Positions 47,226 to 57,467 of a stretch of DNA of 64,000 bases are shown here, one piece after another. The position numbers and the translations under genes are program-made. Source of the DNA: Atriophallophorus winterbourni (Eukaryota; Platyhelminthes; Trematoda; Plagiorchiida; Microphallidae); the NCBI GenBank assembly GCA_013407085.1, contig JACCGJ010005680.1:1-64000 (forward strand). Direction: 5' to 3'. Position 1 is the stretch's first letter; each line of letters begins with the position of its first letter. Under the pieces are notes generated by a model that searched no databases, was not told the DNA's origin, and worked only from the letters and a program-made list of their open reading frames with translations.

Positions 47226-48152
47226 CTGAGGATTGCAGAGAGCTTCAGTTGGACCTCGATGCTCTACAAGACTGGTTAGTTAGAAATGAACTACCTTTCA
47301 ATGTCGAAAAGTGCAAGGTATTGACTGTTTGAAGACATTTCGAGTACTCCTACACCCTTGGTTCCCATATTCTTGAAAGCACTGACAAGGAGAAGGACTT
47401 GGGTGTGTGGGTGAGCAGCACTTTGAAACCGTCACATAACGTCACAGCTGTCTATGAAAAGACGTCACGAGTACTGCTACTGCTAAAACGGGTGTTCGGG
47501 AGTTTCACTAAGCAAACCGTTCATCGAATAATTAATACGTACTTGAGGCCAACCATGGAGTATGCGGTTCAGGCTTGGTCACCCTGGCTTCAGAAGGACA
47601 TCAGCCTCTTACAGTGAATATATCATCGGACCACCAAGCTCGTACGCGGTCTGAAGCACAAACAATACGAAGATCGTATTGCAAGTCCCAATCTATTCGA
47701 CTTTCGCTACCGCCGTCTCAGAGGTGATTTGATACTTATGTTCAATATACGGCATACCCTCAACCATCCCCTAAATCAACTATTCACGCGACTACCACCC
47801 AGAACCAGCCGGAGTCACGAATATACAGTACATATTCCCGACCTTAGACTAAACTGTCGAAGGTACTTTTATTCTGTGCGTGTATGCTTTACCTGGAACT
47901 CCCTACCTTGTGATGTTGCACATTCACCCAACTTGGATATATTCAAATCGAATTTGGACAATTTCATATTGATCATAGAAGCTTTGAACTTTGAAACCAG
48001 TTTCTGTCCAATGGATTTTTACTTTATTCCTGAACTGCTCAGTAAGCAAACAAATCCCGTTTTCATACCCATGTTATTCGTAATTCCTATATTATTCTGT
48101 TTTTTGTCAAGCTATATGCTTTTTAGACCATTAAAATTGAATTGAATTGAAT
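46490..48152 (+). pseudogene. CR1/jockey-like retrotransposon, RT to 3' end (copy Z1)
   Basis: Landmarks in order are VLRTLLNLNTRKSPGADKIT, IHKGGNRSEVSNYRPVTLL (after a frameshift), EQHGFRKKHSC, a stop, YLDMSKAFDRANHSLLLQK (motif A), SEVPHGSVLGPLIFLMYVND (motif B), KADDIKLW (motif C), STLKPSHNV and the C-terminal RLRGDLILMF and WNSLP segments. Between YVNDLP and ADD about a dozen residues are missing, so a small deletion fused motifs B and C. Stops lie at 46,878, 47,330 and 47,615. The 3' end carries an attgaattgaattgaat tail (48,134-48,152), typical of CR1-type microsatellite ends. Confidence 0.9.
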
Positions 48153-49749
48153 GTTGTAATGATTTTGGTTTTGAAATAAACATATATTTATCGCCTACTT
48201 AATCTATAATTTAGTTCCAGAAACAAAAGTTTCTGAACTTAGCATTTCTGAAGCGCAAATCAGATGAGCGCGCATGTGATGCAGTAAATTCTCTCAATGC
48301 TAATGATTGGCATAAATCATTTGATTCATTCACAATTTTTCACTTATTTCAATAAAAAAACCAAAATGATCACGTGATTCGTGGCGGTACCGAAATCTTA
48401 AATAGTTTTAAGAGAATGTACATATCGATCAGAACGATGTAAGATTAATTATTGAAGTTCAATGGAATTGCATTAATTCAACGATTCCTGCAAACAATTA
48501 TCCATAAACGGCATCAAATTACCACACAGTACATATGTAAGTAATAAGTGATACCGGAAAGAAACATTCAACATTACAAAATCGTTCCAAAAACTAATCG
48601 ATAATGTGTTGAAAAAATAATTTCAAAATGATCGGATCCCAATCAAACCAAATCGTATGTATTTTCGCTTGACAAATTTGTAAAAATGGTTAGTCTGATT
48701 TTTGCTGCGTTTCCACTGCCTTCTTTCATATTTGTGCGGATTTTCGGAGTGCTCTAGAATGCAAAACGTGATACGACTGTAAAAATCCTTTTATGAAGGA
48801 AGCCGCTATGTTGGCTATTACTAAACTGCCAATGATATGTGAATGTACATCGTTTAACGGGTTGGGTAGAGATGACAAGACGGAGACGATTGCGTTAGGT
48901 CTTTTCAGGTTAACAAGCGAGAGTTGGCGGAAATCTGGCCAATTATCACATTAACCACGAAACCCCCCGCGGTGCACGCACGCACACCGATTACGTCTCG
49001 CTTCATTTCTGAGGTCAACCCGTCCAACGCTAATTGCGTTCACCCACGAATCCCACAACACAAGAGAAGCCGATTGGTCAAAGGCGTTTATTACGCACAC
49101 GACCAATAACAAAACATATATCATATAGGCAGAAAAAACAATCACAACACTGATCCTAAACATGTCCATTCGATCTGATTTGTCAGTCAATAGCACATTG
49201 AATCGTTGGGGAAAGCATCGCCGGCTATATCCAAGGGATCATTGTGAACTTTAAAACTGAAGTGTAGATTCAAAGTTAAAAGCAATCAAATTCGGGAAAA
49301 GGGATTACGAAAGGTTGCGCTTCCCCAGAAGGCTGAAAAATGGGCGTTTTATTAATTAGGAAAAGATGCGACATTTAAATGATAGAATCTTAGGTTTGAT
49401 TTCATTTTAATTAATAAGTGTTCATGGTTTTAGTTTCATATAAACAATCAAGTCTTTGGCATAACCCTAACACATCCATCTCCTTCACTTTGAAATCGTC
49501 AGGTTTTGATGAATGATATTCCTATTTTAAGGGAAAATAATCACAATACATGTATTTTCTGGATCACCGCCATTCCCTAACCGTAAAGTGAAGATTCGGT
49601 TTGATGTAGTTAGAGATTTTATTACCGTCAATTGTTTTAAACTATGTTAGCGACTTTTTTGCTAAAAGTTTTTACGAAATTTTTTAAACTGATGCAACAG
49701 GAAAATATGAACGAAAAACCAACTGTTAAGTAAAATTATGGACACATAC
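48153..49749. other. desaturase 3' side, last exon not identified
   Basis: The C-terminal exon of the desaturase (family pattern ..SL..SG.LWLDAY..) should lie here on the minus strand or further left, but none could be supported. A frame at 48951-49196 (minus) has no recognisable domain. Confidence 0.35.
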
Positions 49750-49875
49750 CGAACGACATCCACGAACGCGATGCCCATCGGTTTAACAGGATATGATAGA
49801 TTGTGACGTGCGCACAGTTCTTTGACGAAGGGTTGTGCTTTAATTAAATTGTGTCTCGGCATTGTCGGAAAGAGA
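49750..49875 (-). CDS. front-end fatty acid desaturase, internal exon (third His box end)
   Basis: A 126-nt exon between acceptor atttctcag and donor gtatgt. It encodes LFPTMPRHNLIKAQPFVKEL, CARHNLSYPVKPMGIAFVDV and V, with split codons at both ends. LFPTMPRHN is the hallmark right after the third histidine box (Q-x-E-HH) of FADS/delta-5, delta-6 type desaturases, which insert double bonds into acyl-CoA in the ER using cytochrome b5 electrons. The first base completes the second His of the box from the exon at 51,552-51,728. The phase fit between the two exons is exact. Confidence 0.9.
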
Positions 49876-51060
49876 CTGAGAAATATAAAATAGAGCATGG
49901 ATTCATATTCTGAGAAGTTAGTAATATTCGTTTGAAAATTAAGCTTTGATAAGTAAGACACAGAAAAATATTTGAAGTTTATACGTTAGTTGTAAAGCAA
50001 ATGTACACATAAACGGTGATTCGAATCCTCTTAATTTTCTGCTAGCTGATGCCTGTTCATTTGGACGTAATCGGAGTGTTCAATCCAAAACATAAGTTTA
50101 CTCGAAAAAACTTTCGGGTTAATGTGATTAAGTATAGTGCCATGCTACATGCAAAAACGAGGAATTAAGAATAAATGTGACATTTATCCTCCGGTCCAGC
50201 TGACTAGCAACCGATAACGACAATCGCCAGCCCGTTATTATTCTTGATCTAGAAGGATTGCATGTGAACGGTTCATCATCGGAAGCATGAAGAGATAGAC
50301 AACAATATGCCATTCATCAAGATCGGTCAAACGAGCCCAGTGTCTCTAGAGGTTTGAACGGAGCCGATTGACAAATCAAATCGAAGTGACAACCGGGACA
50401 AGCATGTTGATGTTACGTGATTCACCTATATAATGTGGATGTGTGATGCTTAATTCATTCTCATGAGCGAAATAAACGCGTTTAAACAATTGACGTTCTG
50501 TTGTATTGTGAGATTCGTGGTTTAACGCGAATGGCATTGGACAGTTTGACCTCATCGACGAACCGGAGGCAATAGAAGAGTGTGTGTGAAACGGAAGGTT
50601 GTCGTGGTTAAGGTTGAATAGAGTGTCTTGAAGACTGTGCAGACAATGTAATAGACAAGGGAACGCGATTCGGACACGATTGACCTTACTTAATCACATC
50701 CACCCCATAGAATGTGACATAAGCCAATGTATTGTGATGCTCACATCCTCTTCACACACATCATGGTTCATCGCAACAGTGGAATAAAATTCTAACTTTG
50801 TGACATACGGCACTTCAAATAAATCTTTGAATCAAACATATTTCTAAACAGTTAAATGTTCGGTTACAGGTTCTTATAAAATTTTCAATATTTAACCTAA
50901 ATACGTTAAACGAAGTTAAACTTGTATACCACTGTTATATAGGGTTCATACAAAGAACCAAAATGATCAAATACAGAACCACAAAGTTATTCCTGGCTAA
51001 GCGTTTGAGGCGCATATAAAAGTCCAATATATTGTGGTGCTCACATCCCCATCCCTTACA

Positions 51061-51102
51061 CACCACTACCGGTTTCGGGCTGTTTGCCGTCATCAGGTCG
51101 AG
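51061..51102 (-). ncRNA. hammerhead motif of family 2, core intact, stem I eroded
   Basis: Minus strand: CTCGAC, CTGATGA, CGGC-AAACA-GCCC, GAAA, CCGGTA, GTGGTG. The core is intact, with three stem II pairs. Stem I pairs only its first two bases in this copy (CTCCAC in other copies would give five to six). Confidence 0.55.
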
Positions 51103-51263
51103 ACAGTAAGATCAAGTTCAGTGAGAATTGAAACAGTGGAAATGTGGTAAACAAAGTTAAACTTGTATGCCACTGTTATATAGGGTTCTTACAAAGAACC
51201 ACGATGTTCAAATACAGAATCACAAAGTGATTCCTGGCCAAGCGCTCGAGGCGCATATAAAAG

Positions 51264-51304
51264 ACCATCTGATGGTGGCAAACAGCCAGAAACCGGCAGT
51301 GGTG
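51264..51304 (+). ncRNA. hammerhead-like motif (family 2, inverted copy), mutated
   Basis: GACCAT, CTGATGG, TGGC-AAACA-GCCA, GAAA, CCGGCA, GTGGTG. Stem II is perfect and stem I has five pairs. The last A of CTGATGA and the U before the cleavage site are substituted, so it is probably inactive. Confidence 0.5.
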
Positions 51305-51551
51305 TTTAAGGGATGGGGATGTGAGCACCACAATACATTGGTCTTAAGTTGTATTCTAAAGTATTACACGAGATGAAAATATGTTACTATTGTGGGTCAG
51401 TAGTTATGAAGTCACTATTGTTGTGTTTTGATCGGTTTTCACTATTCTGTTCTTTTCACTGCAATTGTTGCGAAACCAGGAATACCTAATGAGTTTCTAT
51501 TTTATAAACATTTTAAACTGAGAAATTCTATTAAAATAAACATTTACTCAC

Positions 51552-51728
51552 TGATGTTCTAACTGAAAATTCAAATGCCCGGTGAACCAGTCATTGAAAC
51601 GCGAATGTTCCACGTTACAAGTAGCCCGATTTTGCATCGGCAGCCAGGGTTCCTCGCGGTCATATGAGACTTCCATTGGAATATGATTCGATTGACTGAC
51701 CCAAGTGAACCAATGGCTTTCACATGTA
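51552..51728 (-). CDS. front-end fatty acid desaturase, internal exon (up to third His box)
   Basis: A 177-nt exon between acceptor gtttacttcag and donor gtgagt, 58 codons plus split codons. The peptide has [40 protein letters not shown] and NFQLEH, closely matching the FADS stretch ESHWFVWV.Q.NHIPM ... NDWF.GHLNFQIEHH. The exon ends inside the second His of the Q-x-E-H-H box and the next exon (49,875-49,750) completes it. The N-terminal cytochrome b5 domain and His boxes 1 and 2 were not found in this window. Either they lie beyond 64,000 across very large introns, or this gene is truncated. Confidence 0.92.
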
Positions 51729-52344
51729 CTGAAGTAAACCGAATGGCACATTAGGTGACAAACCAAAGACGTGGATAACTGTCGAGCCGAATGATGTTAT
51801 TGTACTGAGTCCAGTTTCATGCGGTTGCTGAAGCGCTTGCTAGGTTTGCTATCTTACACAAGAACAAATTAGTTAAAGGGTCTCTTAGATACCTGAGTAT
51901 GGAATAGTGGTTGTTAAAGTACACAATCCGACGACCAATATGGCTGGAATTAAAAGTTTCTGTTGGACAAATAAATGTGTGATACTGGAGGGGTATATAT
52001 AACTAGCAACAAATGTTTAAACTGATTGATGTACCTTCAGCACATAATTCTGTTTATAATTAAAATATTGTGAAATGAAAAGCAATGCTTTAAATACATT
52101 TAAATATAATCTTGCTCATTAAACGTGCTCAGTGATATGTTGGAGAAATGATTTGGTGACTGATACACACTGCAAAATTTGACAAGGCGTCAACAAATGA
52201 AGCTACATTTGCAATGTGTTGTTATACCGTGATTCACGAAACAAATCCTTCTTTATCATTTATTTTATAATTCAAAATTTTACTTCGATTGATATTTTTG
52301 TACATTTAAAAGCAAAACTCATTATATTTATGTGAGGTTTGTTG
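51729..52344. other. desaturase 5'-side intron, no feature
   Basis: Unique sequence between the desaturase exon and the right-hand family 2 dimer. No further desaturase exon was recognised. Confidence 0.45.
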
Positions 52345-52475
52345 AAGAACATGCATGATTCTGTGTTTGAACATCGTGGTTTGTTGTACGAACCCTATTC
52401 AACAGTGGCATTGAAGTATTACTTTGTTTACCATTTATCCACTGTTTCAAAGCTCATTGCAAGTAATCTTACTGT

Positions 52476-52520
52476 CTCCACCTGATGTCGGCAAACAGCC
52501 AAAAACCGGTATTGCAGTGT
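52476..52520 (+). ncRNA. hammerhead-like motif (family 2), degraded
   Basis: CTCCAC, CTGATGT, CGGCAAACAGCC, AAAAA, CCGGTA, then an interrupted stem I strand. Core and stem changes make activity unlikely. Confidence 0.45.
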
Positions 52521-52716
52521 AATTTCAGGGGATGTGAGCAACACATCACTTTGGTCATCCATAAGCGCCTTCACTGCATCACCACGAATCACAATGTGAT
52601 TCTGTGTTTGAACAACGTTGTTCGTTGTAAGAACCATACGCAAAAGTGGCATTCTAGTATTACCTTGTTTACCATCTATCCTGTGTTTCAAGGCTCACTG
52701 AATCTAATCTTACTGT

Positions 52717-52758
52717 CTCCACCTGATAACGGCAAACAGCCAGAAACTGGTAGTGGAA
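52717..52758 (+). ncRNA. hammerhead-like motif (family 2), one core change
   Basis: CTCCAC, CTGATAA, CGGC-AAACA-GCCA, GAAA, CTGGTA, GTGGAA. Stem I has five pairs, but the invariant G of CTGATGA is A. Confidence 0.5.
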
Positions 52759-53038
52759 TGTAATGTTGGGGGATGTGAGCGACGCATCACTTTGCTTGTT
52801 TCTATGTTAAACAGGTAAAAATAAATTATTTATTAAAATGTTTTAAACTAACGATTAAATGAAACACAGTTATATACATATTATCTATGTTTTGCTACAT
52901 AAGCTAATCCAAGACAACAGTCCCAACCAGTTTCTTTAGATTCGCTGTTAGTTGACGGCTTGTAATATCAGGAAATTTTTGATTTAAGTCAGATTTTTAT
53001 GAATAAGTAGTATATGACGTTCGAAAAGCAGGCCTGAA

Positions 53039-53081
53039 GCACACAACCGGTTTCGCGGGTATTGCCGCTCATCAGGTATGC
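53039..53081 (-). ncRNA. type I hammerhead ribozyme, array unit 1
   Basis: Core CTGATGA..GAAA intact. Stem II is GCGG-CAATAC-CCGC. Stem I is GCATAC/GTGTGC with one G-U pair. Confidence 0.85.
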
Positions 53082-53344
53082 GTATCCGTGACCTGACATT
53101 CGAACGCCGATCTGACTTTGTGCTAAACCCAATTATTTGCGATTTCGAGGATAAATTCTCATTTGCAAATTGAAATTTAGCTTCAATGTGGGGACTAAGC
53201 TAGGTCCCACAAGCGGTGCAATGCAGCACCGGTAACTGTTTGGAATATTTTTCAACATTCCAATAACAGCACGATGGATAATTTTTGATTTAAGTCAGAT
53301 TTTTATGAATAAGTAGTATATGACGTTCGAAAAGCAGGCCTGAA

Positions 53345-53387
53345 GCACACAACCGGTTTCGCGGTTATTGCCGCTCATCAGGTATGC
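53345..53387 (-). ncRNA. type I hammerhead ribozyme, array unit 2
   Basis: Core intact, stem II GCGG-CAATAA-CCGC perfect, stem I six pairs including one wobble. One of the two best copies in the array, with unit 6. Confidence 0.87.
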
Positions 53388-53650
53388 GTATCCGTGACCT
53401 GACATTCGAACGCCGATCTGACTTTGTGCTAAACCCAATTATTTGCAATTTCGAGGATAAATCCTCATTTGCAAATTGAAATTTAGCCTCCATGTGGGGA
53501 CTAAGCTAAGTCCCACAATTGGTGCAATGCAGCACCGGTAACTGTTTGGAATATTTTTCAACATTCCAATAACAGCACGATGGATAATTTTTGATTTAAG
53601 TCAGATTTTTATGAATAAGTAGTATATGACGTTCGAAAAGCAGGCCTGAA

Positions 53651-53693
53651 GCACACAACCGGTTTCGCGGTTATTGCCGCTCATCAGGAATGC
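53651..53693 (-). ncRNA. type I hammerhead ribozyme, array unit 3 (stem I mismatch)
   Basis: Core and stem II intact. GCATTC replaces GCATAC, creating a U-U mismatch at the second stem I pair. Confidence 0.78.
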
Positions 53694-53954
53694 GTATCCG
53701 TGACCTGACATTCGAACGCCGATGACTTTGTGCTAAACCCAATTATTTGCGATTTCGAGGATAAATCCTCATTTGCAAATTGAAATTTAGCTTCAATGTG
53801 GGGACTAAGCTAGGTCCCACAAGCGGTGCAATGCAGCACCGGTAACTGTTTGGAATATTTTTCAACATTCCAATAACAGCACGATGGATAATTTTTGATT
53901 TAAGTCAGATTTTTATGAATAAGTAGTATATGACGTTCGAAAAGCAGGCCTGAA

Positions 53955-53997
53955 GCACACAACCGGTTTCGCGGTTATTGCCGCTCATCAGGAATGC
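53955..53997 (-). ncRNA. type I hammerhead ribozyme, array unit 4 (stem I mismatch)
   Basis: Same as unit 3: core and stem II intact, one stem I U-U mismatch. Confidence 0.78.
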
Positions 53998-54260
53998 GTA
54001 TCCGTGACCTGACATTCGAACGCCGATCTGACTTTGTGCTAAACCCAATTATTTGCGAGTTCGAGGATAAATCCTCATTTGCAAATTGAAATTTAGCTTC
54101 AATGTGGGGACTAAGCTAGGTCCCACAAGCGGTACAATGCAGCACCGGTAACTGTTTGGAATATTTTTCAACATTCCAATAACAGCACGATGGATAATTT
54201 TTGATTTTAGTCAGATTTTTATGAATAAGTAGTATATGACGTTCGAAAAGCAGGCCTGAA

Positions 54261-54303
54261 GCACACAACCGGTTTCGCGGTTATTGACGCTCATCAGGAA
54301 TGC
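54261..54303 (-). ncRNA. type I hammerhead ribozyme, array unit 5 (stem I and II mismatches)
   Basis: Core intact. The stem II strand GCGT instead of GCGG breaks the loop-closing pair, and the stem I mismatch of units 3 and 4 is also present. Confidence 0.7.
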
Positions 54304-54565
54304 GTATCCGTGACCTGACATTCGAACGCCGATCTGACTTTGTGCTAAACCCAATTATTTGCGATTTCGAGGATAAATCCTCATTTGCAAATTGAAATTT
54401 AGCTTCAATGTGGGGACTAAGCTAAGTCCCACAAGCGGTGCAATGCAGCACCGGTAACTGTTTGGAATATTTTTCAACATTCCAATAACAGCACGATGGT
54501 TAATTTTTGATTTAAGTCAGATTTTTATTATAAGTAGTATATGACGTTCGAAAAGCAGGCCTGAA

Positions 54566-54608
54566 GCACACAACCGGTTTCGCGGTTATTGCCGCTCATC
54601 AGGTATGC
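54566..54608 (-). ncRNA. type I hammerhead ribozyme, array unit 6
   Basis: Core, stem II and stem I are all intact, as in unit 2. Confidence 0.87.
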
Positions 54609-54870
54609 GTATCCGTGACCTGACATTCGAACGCCGATCTGACTTTGTGCTAAACCCAATTATTTGCGATTTCGAGGATAAATCCTCATTTGCAAATTGA
54701 AATTTAGCTTCAATGTGGGGACTAAGCTAGGTCCCACAAGCGGTACAATGCAGCACCGGTAACTGTTTGGAATATTTTTCAACATTCCAATAACAGCACG
54801 ATGGATAATTTTTGTTTAAGTCAGATTTTTATGAATAAGTAGTATATGACGTTCGAAAAGCAGGCCTGAA

Positions 54871-54913
54871 GCACACAACCGGTTTCGCGGTTATTGCCGC
54901 TCATCAGGAATGC
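54871..54913 (-). ncRNA. type I hammerhead ribozyme, array unit 7 (stem I mismatch)
   Basis: Core and stem II intact, with the stem I U-U mismatch as in units 3 and 4. Confidence 0.78.
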
Positions 54914-55176
54914 GTATCCGTGACCTGACATTCGAACGCCGATCTGACTTTGTGCTAAACCCAATTATTTGCGATTTCGAGGATAAATCCTCATTTGCAA
55001 ATTGAAATTTAGCTTCAATGTGGGGACTAAGCTAGGTCCCACAAGCGGTGCAATGCAGCACCGGTAACTGTTTGGAATATTTTTCAACATTCCAATAACA
55101 GCACGATGGATAATTTTTGATTTAAGTCAGATTTTTATAAATAAGTAGTATATGACGTTCGAAAAGCAGGCCTGAA

Positions 55177-55219
55177 GCACACAACCGGTTTCGTGGGTAT
55201 TGCCGCTCATCAGGTATGC
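55177..55219 (-). ncRNA. type I hammerhead ribozyme, array unit 8 (stem II mismatch)
   Basis: Core intact and stem I as in unit 2. Stem II is GCGG-CAATAC-CCAC with one C-A mismatch. Confidence 0.72.
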
Positions 55220-55609
55220 GTATTCGTGACCTGACATTCGAACGCCGATCTGACTTTGTGCTAAACCCAATTATTTGCGATTTCGAGGATAAATCCTCAT
55301 TTGCAAATTGAAATTTAGCTTCAATGTGGGGACTAAGCTGGGTCCCACAAGCGGTACAATGCAGCACCGGTAATTTGGAATATTTTTCAACATTCCAATA
55401 ACAGCACGATGGATAATTTTTGATTTAAGTCAGATTTTTATGAATAAGTAGTATATGACACTACTGGTCTAACACTAAAGACTGATTTTAAAATATCCGC
55501 GCACCCTGAGACAATGATCTTTCTCCAAAGTTCTTGTGATTGCGAAGTGCGTATAAGAACGGATAGAGTTTTCCAATCTAAACAATTTTACATTTGCGGA
55601 AATTTAAGG

Positions 55610-56020
55610 GTATCTGATTGGATTTACATCATATCTCAATGTGGCTTCCACAATGGAACATCAACCGTAGACATAATCTTTGCCATGAGTCAATTTTAAG
55701 AATAGTGTCGAGAACAGCATATGCTGCTATACCCGATACGTATTTATTGATCTACCGATGGCATTTGACTACATCAGCAAGCAGAGTCTTATCACAATGC
55801 TTGATATTATATGCAGCTCAATCAGACTGCTCAAATTCATTATTAATTTTAAATCTGTCACGAAGGATTCTGTCCATTTTAACGGTTACAGTATACAAGC
55901 TTCTAAAATTCGCTGAGGCGCCGAGTGAACATGTGTTCATGCACACAAAATGCTCTGCATTCTCTTTGCTCTGCTGCTGTTGTATGCATTTAGGACACGA
56001 ACTGAAAGTATATACTTAGG
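55610..56020 (+). pseudogene. degenerate non-LTR reverse transcriptase fragment (Y3)
   Basis: The best preserved copy reads WIYIISQCGFHNGTSTVDII and FAMSQ, which fits the QCGFR..RSTVDQIF.L.Q segment of RTs. It is followed by a broken motif A (YVFIDLPMAFDYISKQSLIT) and further decayed sequence. Confidence 0.6.
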
Positions 56021-57467
56021 CGAGGTTATATAACTGAACCGTTTTAGAGCACAAACCTAGATAAGGAATGAGCGAAGAATCATCCTTTAATGCCTAATTT
56101 TTATAACGGCTGCCGACTTGCCCCTTTAAACTCTCATGTCTCAAGCAACCAGAAATTGCCTGCGAAGATAAAGATTAAAGTATACACTCCATGTGTACAA
56201 AACGAATTGTTGTAAATCAGCGATACATCGACTATCCACACAACACACGAACGAAGGCTGAATGCTTTCCATTTAAGCAGCATACGCTGTGTCTTAAAAA
56301 TATCAGGGTTGGACAAATTAACGAATGCTGAAGTGCTTTCTAAACCTGGTTTAGAACATGTTCACCCTACTAGGACAGCACCTTGGATGCTGGTTTTGTC
56401 ATGTGTGGAAAATGCACAATTTGAAATGGCCTACTTTATGCTTATGAGTTGGAACCAGGAAGTCGACTATTGGACAGACTGTAGTTGTGGTACAAGAAAA
56501 GATTGAAAAAGTGATATGCAAGTTCTTGAGATTGACATTACGAGTTGGGAAGAAATTTTTCGTGACAGCTCACACTGTTGACACTGTCGTGTCAAAGCTT
56601 GAAAAAGGAGGATAAGCTTCTTGGCAGCTGCTCATAGATCGCGCACAACTGACACCGATCGACCGAGTACTGCTTTTCGGTGTGAGCGCTGTGGTGCAAT
56701 TGTCACTCCCAAACCGGATTGTTTAGTTATTTGAAATACTACGGAGCATGAAACTATCATGATTGACGTCGCCCGACAGTGGCCAACAGCATTCACATGG
56801 GCACGTGTGATCAAACAAGCTGGTCGTGCCAACATCATCCAACAGTGTCTGACAAGCCCATATTTTTATCATCCCTCTACCATTTCAATCATGCAGATCC
56901 AGATCGTAGTCCTCTACGTAGTGAGTGCAAACTACACGAAATAAGTCATGTGATGTGTGCTGCAAATGCATGCTAATGTGGATCTTAGTTCACAACCTTG
57001 TGTTAAACAGCATTAACGTGTGCGTGGTCACATGTGATTGAACAGATTGATAGTGACAACCTTATTCAACAGTGCATAACATGTTCAACTTACTAAAATA
57101 ACTTTTGTTCTGGAATAATAGCATTAATCTCATACCCGATTTATTCATAAAAGCATACATGTCCGTCACCTTCACATACCCGCAGCAATATTTGAAATTG
57201 GGCGTATTATCACCAAGCGCTCAAACTACGACATAGACTACCCAGTGTTATGTGTTTTATTAATGCTCCCCCAAGCAAGATTTCGCATTGAGCGGCAATT
57301 CATGAATTTTATCACGTCGCAGGGCGACGTTTTTTTCGTGCGATTACAACATGCATTCGTAATGAGCACGGTAAAGTAATCAAGCAACTTTGCTGATACC
57401 ACATAGTGTTGCAAGCGATCGGTGGAATAGCAATTAAATCTTAACCTTTACTACCATTCTACACGAT

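Larger units (their letters stand above)
50890..51345 (-). repeat. family 2 hammerhead repeat, head-to-tail dimer with an inverted end
   Basis: Two copies of a unit (gttaaacttgtat.ccactgttatatagggtt..gaggcgcatataaaag) start 241 bp apart (50,921 and 51,162). The end of the second unit switches to an inverted copy of the ribozyme segment. As a result 51,027-51,090 and 51,275-51,342 form a long inverted repeat (ccaatatattgtggtgctca ... its complement). The ribozyme of the first unit is on the minus strand. Confidence 0.75.
49876..51551 (-). other. desaturase intron containing a family 2 hammerhead repeat dimer
   Basis: A gtgagt..ctcag intron of 1,676 bp on the minus strand. Its right part holds the family 2 repeat (50,890-51,345). 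The rest shows no feature. Confidence 0.7.
52345..52800 (+). repeat. family 2 hammerhead repeat, head-to-tail dimer (opposite orientation)
   Basis: Two units with ribozyme starts exactly 241 bp apart (52,476 and 52,717). The flanking landmarks (tgattctgtgtttgaaca.cgttg, tttaccat.tatcc.ctgtttca) are reverse complements of those at 50,890-51,345. The dimers therefore bracket the 51,552-51,728 exon as inverted repeats. Confidence 0.85.
52981..55457 (-). repeat. tandem array of eight 305-bp hammerhead repeat units (family 1) plus a partial ninth
   Basis: Units begin (gatttaagtcagattt) at 52,981, 53,286, 53,593, 53,897, 54,203, 54,509, 54,814 and 55,119, with a partial at 55,422. The period is 303-307 bp and units differ at only a few percent of positions. 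Each unit carries a 43-nt type I hammerhead on the minus strand, the palindrome-rich segment gcggtgcaatgcagcaccgg, and an A+T-rich block. The array stops abruptly at both ends (left flank ggaaattttt, right flank actactggtc). Confidence 0.97.

Noticed and set aside
49662..49961. Single 99-aa membrane protein on the minus strand (first thought TMEM231-like)
   Set aside because: The central part is a desaturase exon (LFPTMPRHN) with its own acceptor and donor. The hydrophobic ends are intron sequence.
55122..55367. 81-codon minus-strand open frame within the hammerhead array
   Set aside because: It lies inside a tandem repeat unit and is closed in the other seven units, so it is a chance frame.
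52981..55457. CRISPR-like or rDNA-spacer-like array
   Set aside because: Repeats are about 305 bp with no short variable spacers, in a eukaryotic intron-rich context, and each carries a hammerhead motif. It is a satellite or retrozyme array.
56134..56316. Minus-strand frame conserved in several Y blocks (also at 44,000-44,221)
   Set aside because: It is conserved only because the blocks are recent duplicates. It is broken differently in each copy and antisense to RT remnants.
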